This document shows, one piece after another, positions 20,801 to 28,149 of a stretch of DNA of 64,000 nucleotides. The notes under the pieces are model-generated. The model ran no database searches. It was not told the origin of the DNA and was given only the letters and a program-made list of their open reading frames with translations. The DNA is from Hormiphora californensis (Eukaryota > Ctenophora > Tentaculata > Cydippida > Pleurobrachiidae). Location of the stretch: assembly GCA_020137815.1 (NCBI GenBank), contig CM035355.1:2042731-2106730 (forward strand). Direction: 5' to 3'. Both the position numbers and the translations under genes were made by a program. How positions within the stretch are numbered: position 1 is the first letter of the stretch; every line of letters begins with the position of its first letter.

Positions 20801-21498
20801 TTTTCTGAATAATTAGAATTACCTGATCATATCATCTACGTTACCCATCAAACTTGTTATGTTCTAACCCTAATCTACATAACGGGGCGTGAGGAGAGAG
20901 AGAGGGTCGAACAAGGCAACCATCAAACACCCATATTACTTACCATACACAGAATTTTGTACAATGCAGTCAGTTCTTTTTTCATCCGATTTTCACCACC
21001 ATTCGTCCGTTCATCCCTGGTGTTAGCGAGGGATTCCATCGTCGACTGATTTCGATCGTCACTAGAGTTCCATTCAGCCACCACATTCCTTAGACCTTCC
21101 GATGTCAGCTCCCTGGTAAGAACTTGCTCCTGGAGGCGCATCAAAAGACTCTCATCCAGGGGATTTAAAGGGCCTAAAAATAATAAAAATAATAATAAGG
21201 TAAATCGGGGTCTGACTGTACATCTTTGACTTGGGTCAGGTGCGTTTCCCATATAAAGGGCTTACCGTTCCCATCTAACGCAGCCATGAGAAAGTCCATC
21301 GCGTCGTAGAAATCAGTCGAAGACTGCCCGCTCGGTGTTGGATTGATGCGCCCCAGCTCATTCAAGTCGATTGAGAACCATGTACCAGATTGCGGTAATG
21401 TGGATTGAATATGGTATCGCTCCTCGATATCATCGTAACGCATGTAAATACAGGTTTCACGTTCCATCATGTAGGCTCCACTTAACAAATCTACCGAC
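8851..21498 (-). CDS. Divergent protein kinase gene with a LINE-filled 10.8 kb intron
   Basis: Five exons join in phase: 21498-21265, 21175-20942, about 20816-20631, 20512-20395 and 9623-8851 (about 515 residues). The first three exons form an N-terminal region I do not recognise. Exon 4 has the nucleotide loop and lysine strand (GAFGSCF, then VVLKKI). Exon 5 starts at the alpha-C region (NRIIKEAGHMLDLSHPNV) and holds the catalytic loop HRDIRKDN, IIDFG, an ASPE variant of the APE motif, and SDVWMIGIFGLEL. The catalytic residues seen are intact, so an active kinase is likely. The exon 4-5 junction shares an Asp codon (G|AC), with donor GTAC at 20394 and acceptor TTTCAG at 9624. The family is not identifiable by eye. 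Two opposite-strand LINEs fill intron 4. Neither half makes a kinase domain alone. Confidence 0.82.
9840..11006 (+). CDS. LINE ORF1: AlkB-like dioxygenase plus SGNH esterase domain
   Basis: 388 residues. Residues about 50-222 form an AlkB-family 2-oxoglutarate/Fe(II) dioxygenase: RYRKGDGVGYHSDFE gives the HxD iron ligands (H142, D144), FKHRAQK the distal His (H203), and VRYALSFRK the 2OG-binding Arg pair (R213, R219). AlkB enzymes remove alkyl groups from nucleic acid bases; the target here is unknown. A Pro-rich linker follows (about 223-300), then an SGNH-hydrolase-like domain with LLGTSMT (Ser306) and AFGTND (N365/D366). Near 10984 the esterase part runs out of frame and continues in the next frame as KAYVDLVREVKRRFG to about 11110, then dissolves into a short repeat. 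The final Asp-x-x-His block is missing in this copy. Esterase domains are known in CR1-type ORF1 proteins; the AlkB fusion is the unusual part. Confidence 0.8.
   Translation: MVVNNASNMILDNTPLEEVFTRVSSPVLERIIQIVQKELERRKRDGVPEKDPNQFVTHHGRYVSDDDLEMMKWEVGGLTGKNTWLTNTGCPYGWANVDLAPKDIAKYPNIDKLMGRINKEQGTEFNSCLVTRYRKGDGVGYHSDFETSLVDNSPITVVTVGNDGAVDFIPYLGDGRMRPKLSITTKDGDAYTMKPGCQEHFKHRAQKVEHGVRYALSFRKRHKTSPPEPTPPAPTPAKSQKVPQFAVHPSRVEAPASQMTLSPTSPPAVDGYQEENSVLPTRSPLLPTPTLPNPRLTPRTLLLGTSMTKWIHEDPALVTISISGARLCRPNENWRGSLAMDMLKGLEVTHPCLEVNKVILAFGTNDIRYWGGFVRSSKGKGSVYLCLI
11138..11232 (+). repeat. Short tandem repeat at the end of LINE ORF1
   Basis: About five copies of a 19-base unit resembling TTCTCTGCTCTCTACTCAG. 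It lies where the C-terminal part of the esterase domain should be. Confidence 0.85.
11340..12104 (+). CDS. LINE second ORF: coiled coil plus L1-ORF1-like RNA-binding domain
   Basis: 254 residues. Residues about 58-102 are a heptad-rich coiled coil (VVELEEQIDDLKEDMVDL). Next comes a domain like the RRM and C-terminal domain of L1 ORF1 proteins: NTIIVAGLPEDDSET, then DIGIAHRNGK, a basic stretch, and HEVILFHRLSEGLRRRKKDL. Such proteins trimerise and bind element RNA. It starts 334 bases after the first ORF's stop and ends 176 bases before the APE-RT ORF. The frame is intact. The assignment rests on pattern resemblance only. Confidence 0.75.
   Translation: MSGSDSKRPIRNPQSKSPISDLFLPGAPPITTKKQLQSKFSNLDLYDVFLAVLINHQASTTLVAELSNKVVELEEQIDDLKEDMVDLKTKSRDLDDRLLRQEAYSGRNTIIVAGLPEDDSETPDSLEDNLVDMLKKSDPTITRQDIGIAHRNGKTKKPGSAGRSITCVLTRASRKDTLMRKDSRSKLKTNHEVILFHRLSEGLRRRKKDLEELACVKWVAFSGHRLFTVCVKKDDGKDNFIKNVLRTEDVTEQN
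12280..15537 (+). CDS. LINE ORF2: apurinic endonuclease and reverse transcriptase
   Basis: 1085 residues, uninterrupted. The N-terminal ~95 residues are hydrophobic and odd, with RRRRR followed by a run of eight Cys encoded by a TGCTGCTGT-type microsatellite. NPGP (in SILNPGPRGLKVIYNN) follows, right before the endonuclease. Endonuclease signatures: ILNETWL, IGDFNFSHVNW and SDHFPI. Reverse transcriptase signatures: NYRPISLTCIASKVYE, FDFSKAFDSVNHD, SGVPQGSILGPLLF and YADDLKLW. The C-terminal domain has HLTWNNH-type motifs. The enzyme nicks DNA and primes reverse transcription at the nick. The start codon is uncertain because the hydrophobic lead may be non-native. Confidence 0.92.
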   Translation: MTFDMFNLTWSIISYFALLTPAIPLPPLHDMNFVWVDTCEEEMRRRRRFCCCCCCCCWFYWAQVSSTTIPPTPISLSNLNILLLVICNCSILNPGPRGLKVIYNNVQGLVSPGHLDSVSPPLNMTKVFEIQDFVYGNSADIIILNETWLKPKISSELIFPTNYKVFRLDRSGHTHPRDPSNPTRFRENGGGVLIAHRENISISSFKFSKPNVKAELLTIFLSLSNGKKLCFSTFYRVGTLGDDNFAEFKQHFDCLFSARNISKHVLIGDFNFSHVNWPASLPRNRVEELFLSYLLDDLGHSQLINSSTHSKGRTLDLCFTNDPACVTDIDILDQHSLCYSDHFPISILIDVDVGPIRQARRNIRIYDKGDYESFNSDLSFIDWVTEFSGDIDYNVNRFNIIVTTLIDKYIPIKSVKPILLPIWYNHECESARVRKENLRKRWKNSSSETDLDNFKAARKHFKNVCESSARLYCDVDDHDVVSRKFWRQVKVTSKSTRIPPTVNNGTVFRSVLEEQADLFNEQFASNFSEASTYDIDTDSTDSSIDCDFSASSVYQVLSKLNARKGPGPDNIHSIVFKRCAGSLAFPLSLLFEQAYSGGGLPAIWKTANVVPVHKSGDKRDVRNYRPISLTCIASKVYERIVTSRLLDHCYDMIDSRQHGFLPGRSCLTQLISVYDDLALNDNDKRTSDLILFDFSKAFDSVNHDLLLSKLQLNFGITGKMLSFIRNYLIGRSQRVVIGGKISSNLSVLSGVPQGSILGPLLFILFINDITECVSGECKIALYADDLKLWSRINGMQDHTDMQISVDNLYKWSNINKMKFHPSKCKVISTSSSRCEATWGELPCFLHSYVLGDTVLDNVTVQRDLGVIVNNHLTWNNHTDYILDRFTDRFNLVRRTTHFVKNPHQRRVLYLTLVRSLLEHCSSVWAPHTVGVLDCLEAAQKRAIKWIHCVSHLTSWSNEVYLSHLSTLNILPIHLQFKCNDMKLLYKVMTGLVPVTLPSYLYIKSPLDVAYPTRSNRDIIDNTDFTTLCCSIRATSSAFRNSFFYRSFSYWNTLPSDVRQSPTYSTFCFRLKKHLFSLFSTQHPSP
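16181..16381 (+). pseudogene. Tail of a LINE ORF1 esterase (SGNH) domain
   Basis: 66 residues containing SEDGVHLNSNGYNVL, the catalytic Asp-x-x-His block that closes SGNH hydrolase domains. Upstream parts are missing, so this is a 5'-truncated ORF1. It shows that copy 2's family also carried an esterase-bearing ORF1 and complements copy 1, which lacks this block. Confidence 0.65.
16510..19913 (+). pseudogene. LINE APE-RT ORF with one frameshift
   Basis: Two overlapping frames: 16510-about 18190 (endonuclease and linker) and about 18190-19913 (reverse transcriptase and C-terminal domain). The frame changes after KSKTKFLRE, so a one-base indel splits an otherwise intact protein of about 1130 residues. 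Up to three hydrophobic segments precede the endonuclease (about 43-65, 93-107, 135-150), then HPDIINPGP. Endonuclease motifs: VVLNETWLN, GDLNLRSVDNWD and SDHLTL. RT motifs: NYRPISLTCLIMKVFE, FDFQKAFDSVSHD, SGVPQGSILGPFLF and YADDLKIW. Codon use is more AT-rich than in copy 1. Confidence 0.85.
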
Positions 21499-21669
21499 AT
21501 GATCTATCATGAGCTAAGGACTAGGGAGATTGGGTTAAGAACACAATTTGAGAAAAAGGACTTCTATTCCCATACCAAAATCTGACAAACTAGATTATAA
21601 ACACGTCTTAAAAATAAAGGGCATGAAAATTCTTTACTGTACTGATTGTACAAAACCACAAAGTAAAAA

Positions 21670-22577
21670 CTAGGGAACATAATCTTTGCGTGATTTCTCC
21701 AGTTTAAACTTGACACCATCCCTCCAAAGACTGTCCCTCATTTCTACCCATGGGTTCGCCTCAGCAGACACAAGCTTGGGCACGTACAGGGGAACACGTG
21801 CGTTCTTAAATCGGTTAACAGATGTTAAATACACCAGCTGTGCAGCTGCCTTCACCACCCACTCAGTGCGCAGCATTATTTCACCAAGTTCCTCATGGCT
21901 GGGTTCCAGTCCGCCATCCTCCTCCTCCTCATCTGGTGAGCCATCACACCAAGCATCCTCAACCTCTAACAGTTTCAAACGATCCTGCTGGGTCCTAACA
22001 CCTGTAGGATAGTTGTTGTTGTAGGGTGCATTGGAGAAATATTGATCATGGGGTGCGGGGGAGGAGGATGTGGTTGGTGGTTGATGGTGGTGGCGGGAGG
22101 GGGGTCAAAGATCATACCGAGTGTTTGTGTTGACCATGGCTTGCTTGATAAATCCACGAATACATTCTCCACATCTTTCAACCACAGCTTCCCTCCAAAT
22201 GGGGATGAGTCCCGGGAACTCAGATGAACCAACGTACGATTCTGAAACACAACGTACGATTCTGAAACACAACTGCTACCTTTGATCTACCGAAGCTTCA
22301 CAGAGCGGTGTGAGCCACACATTGATCATGACATTTGGACCGTGTCAACTAAACTATGCCTGTCGTGTGGAAGGAACATGAAGGAAGACAACATACTATA
22401 ATACCAGGGCCTTCCACTTGGCCGAGGAAAGTCTCTCCGTTACCCACCCTACAAACCTTTGTATCTTGTCGAAGAATGGAGCCCTGTTTGGAAAACAGCC
22501 CAAAGGTCGTCCCTAGAATGTAACCATGGTCCCAATCCTCTGATCCAACTCCGTTTACCTCTCCTCCACTTACAAAC
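21670..22577 (-). CDS. Unidentified gene, 5' end unresolved
   Basis: At least two exons: 22577-22457 (VNGVGSEDWDHGYILGTTFG ... RQDTK) and 22241-21670. They join in phase 0. The second exon holds SPFGGKLWLKDVENVFVDLS, a His/Pro-rich stretch, an acidic patch (PDEEEEDGG) and a C-terminal helix-rich segment ending SRKDYVP. A frame break lies in the C/P-rich run near 22050-22070, where the frame shifts from PHPPPPHP to DQYFSNAPYNNNYP; this is likely a homopolymer indel. I do not recognise the family. It ends 172 bases before the kinase start on the same strand. The first coding exon was not found. Confidence 0.5.
22231..22270 (-). promoter_or_regulatory. Tandemly duplicated 3' splice acceptor
   Basis: A perfect 20-base direct duplication (22231-22250 and 22251-22270). 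Each copy reads GTGTTTCAG|AATCG on the minus strand, giving two acceptors 20 bases apart for the 21.7 kb gene. The spacing is not a multiple of three, so only one keeps the frame. Confidence 0.65.
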
Positions 22578-22989
22578 CTGAAGTGTGAGACTTTTTAATC
22601 GAACATCCCAGTGCTAACATTTTTAACACCCTGTACACGATTCTAACCTTCATAAAAGAGAAAGACTAATATAACGCAGCCCTAAGTTGCTCTGTTTCGG
22701 AATTCTCAGTGTGGGATGCGTCATGCTTGAATTATCCGAAATAGTTCTGACTAAAATATTCGACCCCAAATTGGTCTCTAGATATAGGGAGCCGGTAGTT
22801 CAGGTGAATGAATTAGTTTGTATTACCTAGACAATGAATTAGATAAGGTCGGATATTGTTGCATGGTACGCCGCTTTCTACAAATTTGGGGTAACATGTT
22901 GCTTTGATCACACATTCTGATCAATATGATACGTGACATGATACGTGAAGTATAATCACTAATACCACCATTATGTCATAAAAGTGCCA

Positions 22990-23095
22990 GGAGGACCTCG
23001 ATTTACCGGGATGCTCGGGATAAAGCGTTTTGCCCAGTAAGTCAGGGTGCCCTGTATTAATATGGGTGATATACCGGTAAATCGGGGTCCGACTG
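22990..23095. mobile_element. Small MITE of the CGGACCCCGATTTACCGG family
   Basis: Inverted ends related to ACCCCGATTTACCGG flank about 60 bases of internal sequence; the left end is degenerate. Better copies lie at 25004-25086 and 56032-56191. The terminal motif with TA flanks resembles pogo/Tigger-type elements. Confidence 0.6.
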
Positions 23096-23192
23096 ATTTA
23101 TATATGTAAACCCCATCTGCAGTGGTGAAGTAATTTTGGTAGTGTGAGCAAATCAACAATATTAAATATCGGACCACTGTTTTATTTGAATA

Positions 23193-24285
23193 ATGATGTT
23201 ACGAATTTTGTTGGTAGTTCTACTGGTGGCGATCACTACATGTAAGAAGAAGGAGGGTATAAGTAAGTCGGGATTTACCGTCTATTTGTCACAGAAGCAG
23301 TCTGACACACAATTAACAGACTGGTTTGCTATCAAGCACGATTATATGAATATTTCACCTTCCTCGGTGGCTATTTTCTTTTTATCCCATGACAACACGT
23401 GGCAACGAACACCGGCTGTTTTTTCTCATGAGGTCTCCAGTAGGATATACTTTATAAAGAACCTGATTGGGATAGAGATGATGCCCAACAAAAGCAGTTG
23501 TGATGACAAGTACTCTAAAGAGGAGAAAGTGTTCCGGAACAAGGATCTCAACGTTGCCGACCAAAAGATTTCATTGTGCTATCTCGTTACTGTGACCAAT
23601 GGGCAACATTCAGCGGGGAAAGTTGTCCCGGATGGGTGTAACGTAAAAAAGAGTTGGGTTCCTGACTATCCAGTGGAAAAACAAGTCCGAGAGGTAGAAC
23701 TCATCCCACAGGGAGAACTCATTCCAGAGGGAGAACTGACGCAAGAAGATGAACTGGCGAAGGAAAAACAACAGCTGCTAATGGAAGAATCAAGAATTTC
23801 TAAACAGTCTACAAAAAACACATTCCAGCTGAGCATTCACAACTTTCAAACCTCTATATTTCATGGTTTTCTCAGGGCTTTTGTTTGCAAAGTGATAGTG
23901 AGACAGTATGGAAATGCTGTTGATTTGAGCAGTGTTGATCTTGGTAAGTTAAAGACAACAAATAATACAGATACTAACGAAATATATTCAATTTATAGTC
24001 CTTGTCTCTCCATTCACTTCCTAATTCCCAGTCCCCTATCTTCCTACATCTTCCTATACATCCTAGGTCATAAACTCTTTCAGGCGAGCAAGTGCAGCTG
24101 TGGTATCAAACAACAAGTGGCAGCTGGATCCCACTTTGGAACATGAATCATCACTCATACAACAGCCCAAAAAACATCTACACTAGTGTGGTAACTATCT
24201 TCAGTGTTCCAAGCAACTGCCATGTCTTCAAGTGTGTGGCGAGTGTTAATGGCCATCAAGTTCAATCTCAACCACAGCCTTGTTA
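23193..24285 (+). CDS. Small secreted protein, unknown family
   Basis: Two exons: 23193-about 23943 and about 24085-24285, joined at DLG|EQVQLWY through a split Gly codon, with donor GTAAGTT and acceptor TTTCAG. The start MMLRILLVVLLVAITTCKKK is a clear signal peptide. The mature part has scattered Cys (pairs near SSCDDK, LCYLV, DGCNVKK), a Glu-rich repeat (ELIPQGELIPEGELTQEDEL), and a C-terminal segment with CHVFKCVASVNG that looks like an Ig-like or beta-sandwich strand. About 315 residues. It is the only plus-strand gene in a minus-strand run. No homolog is recognised by eye. Confidence 0.65.
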
Positions 24286-24790
24286 ACGATGAAATGAAAA
24301 CACAACTTTGATGTCCACTGTACAGATGTCTTTTTGATACCAAATTACTTTTGTTGTAAATGATAAAGTACGATCACAAAAAAACTATCCCAGTCCTCGA
24401 AACTGTCCAGAAAAGTAAGACAATTTTTAGTGCTTATTAGAATTTGTTAGTCAATTTTTAGTGCTTTAAATTAAAATAAGTTAGTCAATTTTTAGTGTTC
24501 ATTATCCAGTTTTTCAAATTTATAATTTCCCCAAAATGTGTGTGACTTTTACTATGAACATTCAACCAGCACCCTGTCTACTACTTATTTAGTACGATTG
24601 GGCCATCAAATAACCAATAGGTCGATATACCCCGTTCAACCACAATCCCACACACAGCTGAACAGGGTGGTACCTAAAACCCTCGGGGAAAAACTTGGTG
24701 GTTAGGGTGTCTAGTTAGATTTAGAAGTTTGTATCCTGGTAGAGTGCTCGATCTGGGGATGCGGAGAGCTGAACTATTGTGGTTAGGGTG
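24286..24790. other. Intergenic stretch
   Basis: AT-rich sequence with three loosely repeated GTCAATTTTTAGTGCTT-like segments at 24420-24500. No gene seen. Confidence 0.5.
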
Positions 24791-25527
24791 TCATGAATGT
24801 CTCATACAGTAAGCTACTGGTCTCCCATCTCTGAAGACTAACCTGCACTCCTTGGTGTCTACTAGCATGTTGGTCACCATCTTCATCTCGGCGTCCGTGA
24901 GTGCTGCATCCATGATAACCTGAAACATACACACTGTCTTGCTTTATTTAGTACATGATGGAACATGTGTTGTTAGTTAACTGTTAAAATTGAAAGACGT
25001 GTTATACAGTCGGACCCCGATTTACCGGAACCCCGATTTATCGGGCAAACCCATTCCCCCGAGAATCCCGGTAAATCCGACTGTAACACCTGGTAACCCC
25101 TGTTTTTGGAAACATGTGATACCCAGTCGGTACACACTGCACACACTTTCAAACTTTCATTATACAGATCTGTATACCTCTGGTACGAAATCGCTATCCA
25201 GAGTTTTCCCAGCTCGCACTACGAGGTTCCGTGTAAGGAGAGCATCATGGTCGTAGTATTGTCCCGTTAGATGGAGGAAATGACCCGTTCCTGCTGCTCT
25301 AACCCTGTCGACTAGCTCCGAACCGACCTCTGAGTGACATTAATTATTTGTTAGCATCAAACAGATTGAACTTAGAGATTAGGAATACCTTTAATAATGA
25401 AATTCATAAAATAAATAGTACCTGAAAATGTAGGAAGGGGTAGAAATCGAGCATCAGACTTTTTAGCAAGATTAGTCAGTGATTTCGTTCCGGTCAGTCG
25501 CCGCTTGGACAAGACCCGAAACAACAT
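24791..25527 (-). CDS. Small unidentified protein with a basic N-terminus
   Basis: Three exons by splice signals: 25527-about 25423, about 25322-25173 and 24922-24791. Junctions are FS|EVGSELVDRV (split Glu codon) and DFVPE|VIMDAA. About 130 residues, starting MLFRVLSKRRLTGTKSLTN, a basic amphipathic lead that could target mitochondria (inference). The middle has GTGHFLHLTGQYYDHDALLT; the end is RLVFRDGRPVAYCMRHS. I do not recognise it. It starts 143 bases after the MCM10 stop on the same strand. A 25004-25086 MITE sits in its second intron. Confidence 0.55.
25004..25086. mobile_element. Short MITE with TA flanks
   Basis: About 80 bases. It starts TACAGTCGGACCCCGATTT and ends AAATCCGACTGTA, with little but two related half-sites between. 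Same family as 22990-23095 and 56032-56191. It lies in an intron of the 24.8 kb gene. Confidence 0.75.
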
Positions 25528-25669
25528 AATCTGTTATGAAATAGGATTATAGACTAAAAAATAAGACAGAGACCAGTGGCAAGTGGTCGGAAGAAGGATT
25601 AAAACACTTTCAAATTAATGCCGTGAAAATAAATTAATCATAAAAACTAAACACAGATAAAAACGATTA

Positions 25670-27967
25670 CTATTTAATTCGCTCATTAACTTCCACATCT
25701 TCACCCCTGAGAATCAGCCGCTCACTCTCCAACTTTGGTCCCTTCTTCTCGTGGTACATACTGCACCTCTCCCATGCACTCTTCCCACATTTCCCACAGT
25801 GGTGATCTGGATAGGGCAGTCCCACAATATCTGTCCTGTTGGAACAGCCACGGCATCGAAAGAACCGCTTAACCGCGGGACCTTTTTTAACCGGGTGGCC
25901 CTCCGTCCGACATTTGTCCTGCAGCCGGGATGTAGCCGTGTTGCAAACTTTACACATGTAAACCGTCACTTTTATTTCCTTTAGTTGCATCAGTTTCTCT
26001 TCGTTGTTTTCAAACTTTTCCAGGGCACTGAAGTACTGCTCTGTTTTCTCCATTTCCTGGATCTTTAGAGCACCAGCATTCGCTGATTGGGCCTTCATCA
26101 GACGTTGCCCTTCTGCCGATTCAACATCCAAAGCCCCAAAGGCAGCTGATAAAATTCCTGTTTTTGGTTTTGGGTCAGGTTCCGAATTGCCTTTACTGCT
26201 TCCTTTTTTCGTCTTGTTCTCCTTGCCCATTTTTAACCTAGGTTGAATAGATTTGTCCCAAAGCATATCAGAAGGTCCATTTAGGACTGGTTTAGCCGGT
26301 TGGATAGGTTCCTTTTCCAACCCCAAAGACCGTTCTTTCATCTTTCTCCTCTCAGCCTCATTCATTTCAGCCCTCTTTTTACTTCCGCTATGTGGCGCAA
26401 ACGCACCCTGACGGGCCAGAGCTAGTGCCTTAGCTTTAGTGGATTTCATCTCTCTCGAACTATTGAGGTTAATAAATCCAGAAGTAGACAATCCGCCCCC
26501 AAGGGTGGGCTTTTCCACGTGTTTCCGGAAGAACTCTTTCGGGGTTTCAAGACGAGGCTTCTTAGCAGACTCGGGTTCTCTTTCCTTCGCCTGCCCCTCC
26601 AGACATCGCTTCAGCTGGACAGATCCCGCGGATTGAACCTTCAACCTCGTCCGAAACTCATCTGAACTTATGAGAGGAGCTGACACCATGACACCCCTTT
26701 TCTTCAAACTCGCCGCCTCCTTGCTCTCGGTGGGTCTATTGGGATCTCCTATTGAGCCGGGTGCTAGGTTAGGATAAAACACCTTTCCCTTGTGCACAAA
26801 ACCCTGGTTTTCTTGCCTCTGTGTTTTCCGTTCATTTGGCTGTGGAGTAAACACACCACTGAGTGCAATCCGTTTATTTCGCATTTTAGCATGGACTTTG
26901 ATGATGTGAAAATCACAAAACTGTGTCATGGATTTGTTGATGAAGTTCTTGCACTGTTGTCCCCCGGGTGTTACGTTCTTGCACGTGCTGTAATCTGATG
27001 ACATGCCCATTCGAAGGAGTTTCTTTGGGTGATCCAAGGAGAACGCAAGATCGGATTTCTTACCCTTTTCCACGTCTCTCGGTGGCATGAAGTTAGCATT
27101 TAACAGCGTCACAACTGTTCCTATCTGCTCCTTTCGGTGTTCCGTGTTCACGTCTTTAAACAGAAACAGGGAAATTGTGTTATCAAGAGAGGCAAGATCG
27201 GATAACGTCCATATGCTATACTCATTCCCGTTCTTAGATTTATACGGACCAACCTTCCTCACAATTACTCCCGAGGTAACCCAGTCCCCCTGGACATCAG
27301 ATTTCCCTTTAAAGTGGATGGGCAGGTTACAGAGTTTGATAAACTGTCGCGTAGCAACCGCACAGTTAAAATCACTCTTTGCTATAGACCGGTTTGTTAT
27401 ACGGAGCCCCGAGTGTGGGCATTTGTCCTCTTTCGGAGGCGTCTGCTGGGTGACTGCTTTTGAAGAAGGTGGAGTCTTTGAAGGAGTTTTTGTGGGCTTT
27501 AAAGGAGTTTTAGAGGGAGTTTTCAAAGGTGTTGCAGAGAATGAACTCTCAAATTCGTCAGACTCTTTCCCTCCAAATAGTTCTGACAGTGATGGTTTTT
27601 TGGTTGCCGAACCTATACCAGCTGTAGACAATGTTTCAGGTGATTTCTTCTCGGCATGTTTCAACACAGTAGCAGCAGTTGTAGGCTGAGTTGGCTTTTT
27701 AATTTCCTTTTTAGGTGTTTTCAATGAGGCTTCAGCGATTTTTGATTCCATTTCTTTCATTTTTCGCTTCATCTCCTCCAGCTCCTTTTTCAGCCGATCT
27801 GAATTCTCCTCCTCACAGTCAGCTGACCCGCTGCACTCTCCATTAGTTTCGTCAGACGCATTGTTAGCACTCGGGTTGGCGGAAGTTGGGTCTACAATCA
27901 GGTCAAGGTCGACATCGTCTAATTCATCAAATAGGGCGTCTAAAGCATCATCTGAATCTGCACTCAT
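25670..27967 (-). CDS. MCM10: DNA replication initiation factor MCM10
   Basis: 765 residues in one exon. MCM10 binds the CMG helicase, DNA and polymerase alpha, and is needed for origin firing in the nucleus. Acidic N-terminus (DALFDELDDVDLDLIVDP), then a coiled coil near residues 55-85 (LKKELEEMKRKMKEMESKI). The OB-fold core runs about residues 190-300 (SDFNCAVATRQFIKLCNLPI, SIWTLSDL, ISLFLFKD). Next is the CCCH zinc finger (CKNVTPGGQQC to CDFH), and then a C-terminal double zinc motif (YMCKVCNTAT, RFFRCRGCSNRT, HHCGKCGKSAWERCSMYHE). Length is slightly below the vertebrate ~875. The absence of introns contrasts with neighbours; no poly(A) remnant or target duplication was seen, so a retrocopy origin is not supported. 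Confidence 0.95.
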   Translation of the reverse strand: MSADSDDALDALFDELDDVDLDLIVDPTSANPSANNASDETNGECSGSADCEEENSDRLKKELEEMKRKMKEMESKIAEASLKTPKKEIKKPTQPTTAATVLKHAEKKSPETLSTAGIGSATKKPSLSELFGGKESDEFESSFSATPLKTPSKTPLKPTKTPSKTPPSSKAVTQQTPPKEDKCPHSGLRITNRSIAKSDFNCAVATRQFIKLCNLPIHFKGKSDVQGDWVTSGVIVRKVGPYKSKNGNEYSIWTLSDLASLDNTISLFLFKDVNTEHRKEQIGTVVTLLNANFMPPRDVEKGKKSDLAFSLDHPKKLLRMGMSSDYSTCKNVTPGGQQCKNFINKSMTQFCDFHIIKVHAKMRNKRIALSGVFTPQPNERKTQRQENQGFVHKGKVFYPNLAPGSIGDPNRPTESKEAASLKKRGVMVSAPLISSDEFRTRLKVQSAGSVQLKRCLEGQAKEREPESAKKPRLETPKEFFRKHVEKPTLGGGLSTSGFINLNSSREMKSTKAKALALARQGAFAPHSGSKKRAEMNEAERRKMKERSLGLEKEPIQPAKPVLNGPSDMLWDKSIQPRLKMGKENKTKKGSSKGNSEPDPKPKTGILSAAFGALDVESAEGQRLMKAQSANAGALKIQEMEKTEQYFSALEKFENNEEKLMQLKEIKVTVYMCKVCNTATSRLQDKCRTEGHPVKKGPAVKRFFRCRGCSNRTDIVGLPYPDHHCGKCGKSAWERCSMYHEKKGPKLESERLILRGEDVEVNERIK

Positions 27968-28149
27968 ATCACTGTGAAAGGGAATAGGATATTATATCGT
28001 AAATCGTCAGGTAAACTAGAACAAAAACATAGAGTAGCATTAAGAGCATTTAAACAGTGGAAGGTGTACAAAAACATTCAAAACATAAAATCAAATTCAC
28101 ACACAAAGGTTAAAACATTAAAATGCAGTTATTGTCAAGTTCTCTCTGC

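Noticed and set aside
27087-27689. 200-codon plus-strand ORF
   Set aside because: It lies wholly antisense to MCM10 coding sequence and shows no family motifs.
25670-27967. MCM10 as a retrocopy because it lacks introns
   Set aside because: No poly(A) remnant, no target duplication, full-length intact frame and compact neighbours; an intron-poor native gene is as likely.
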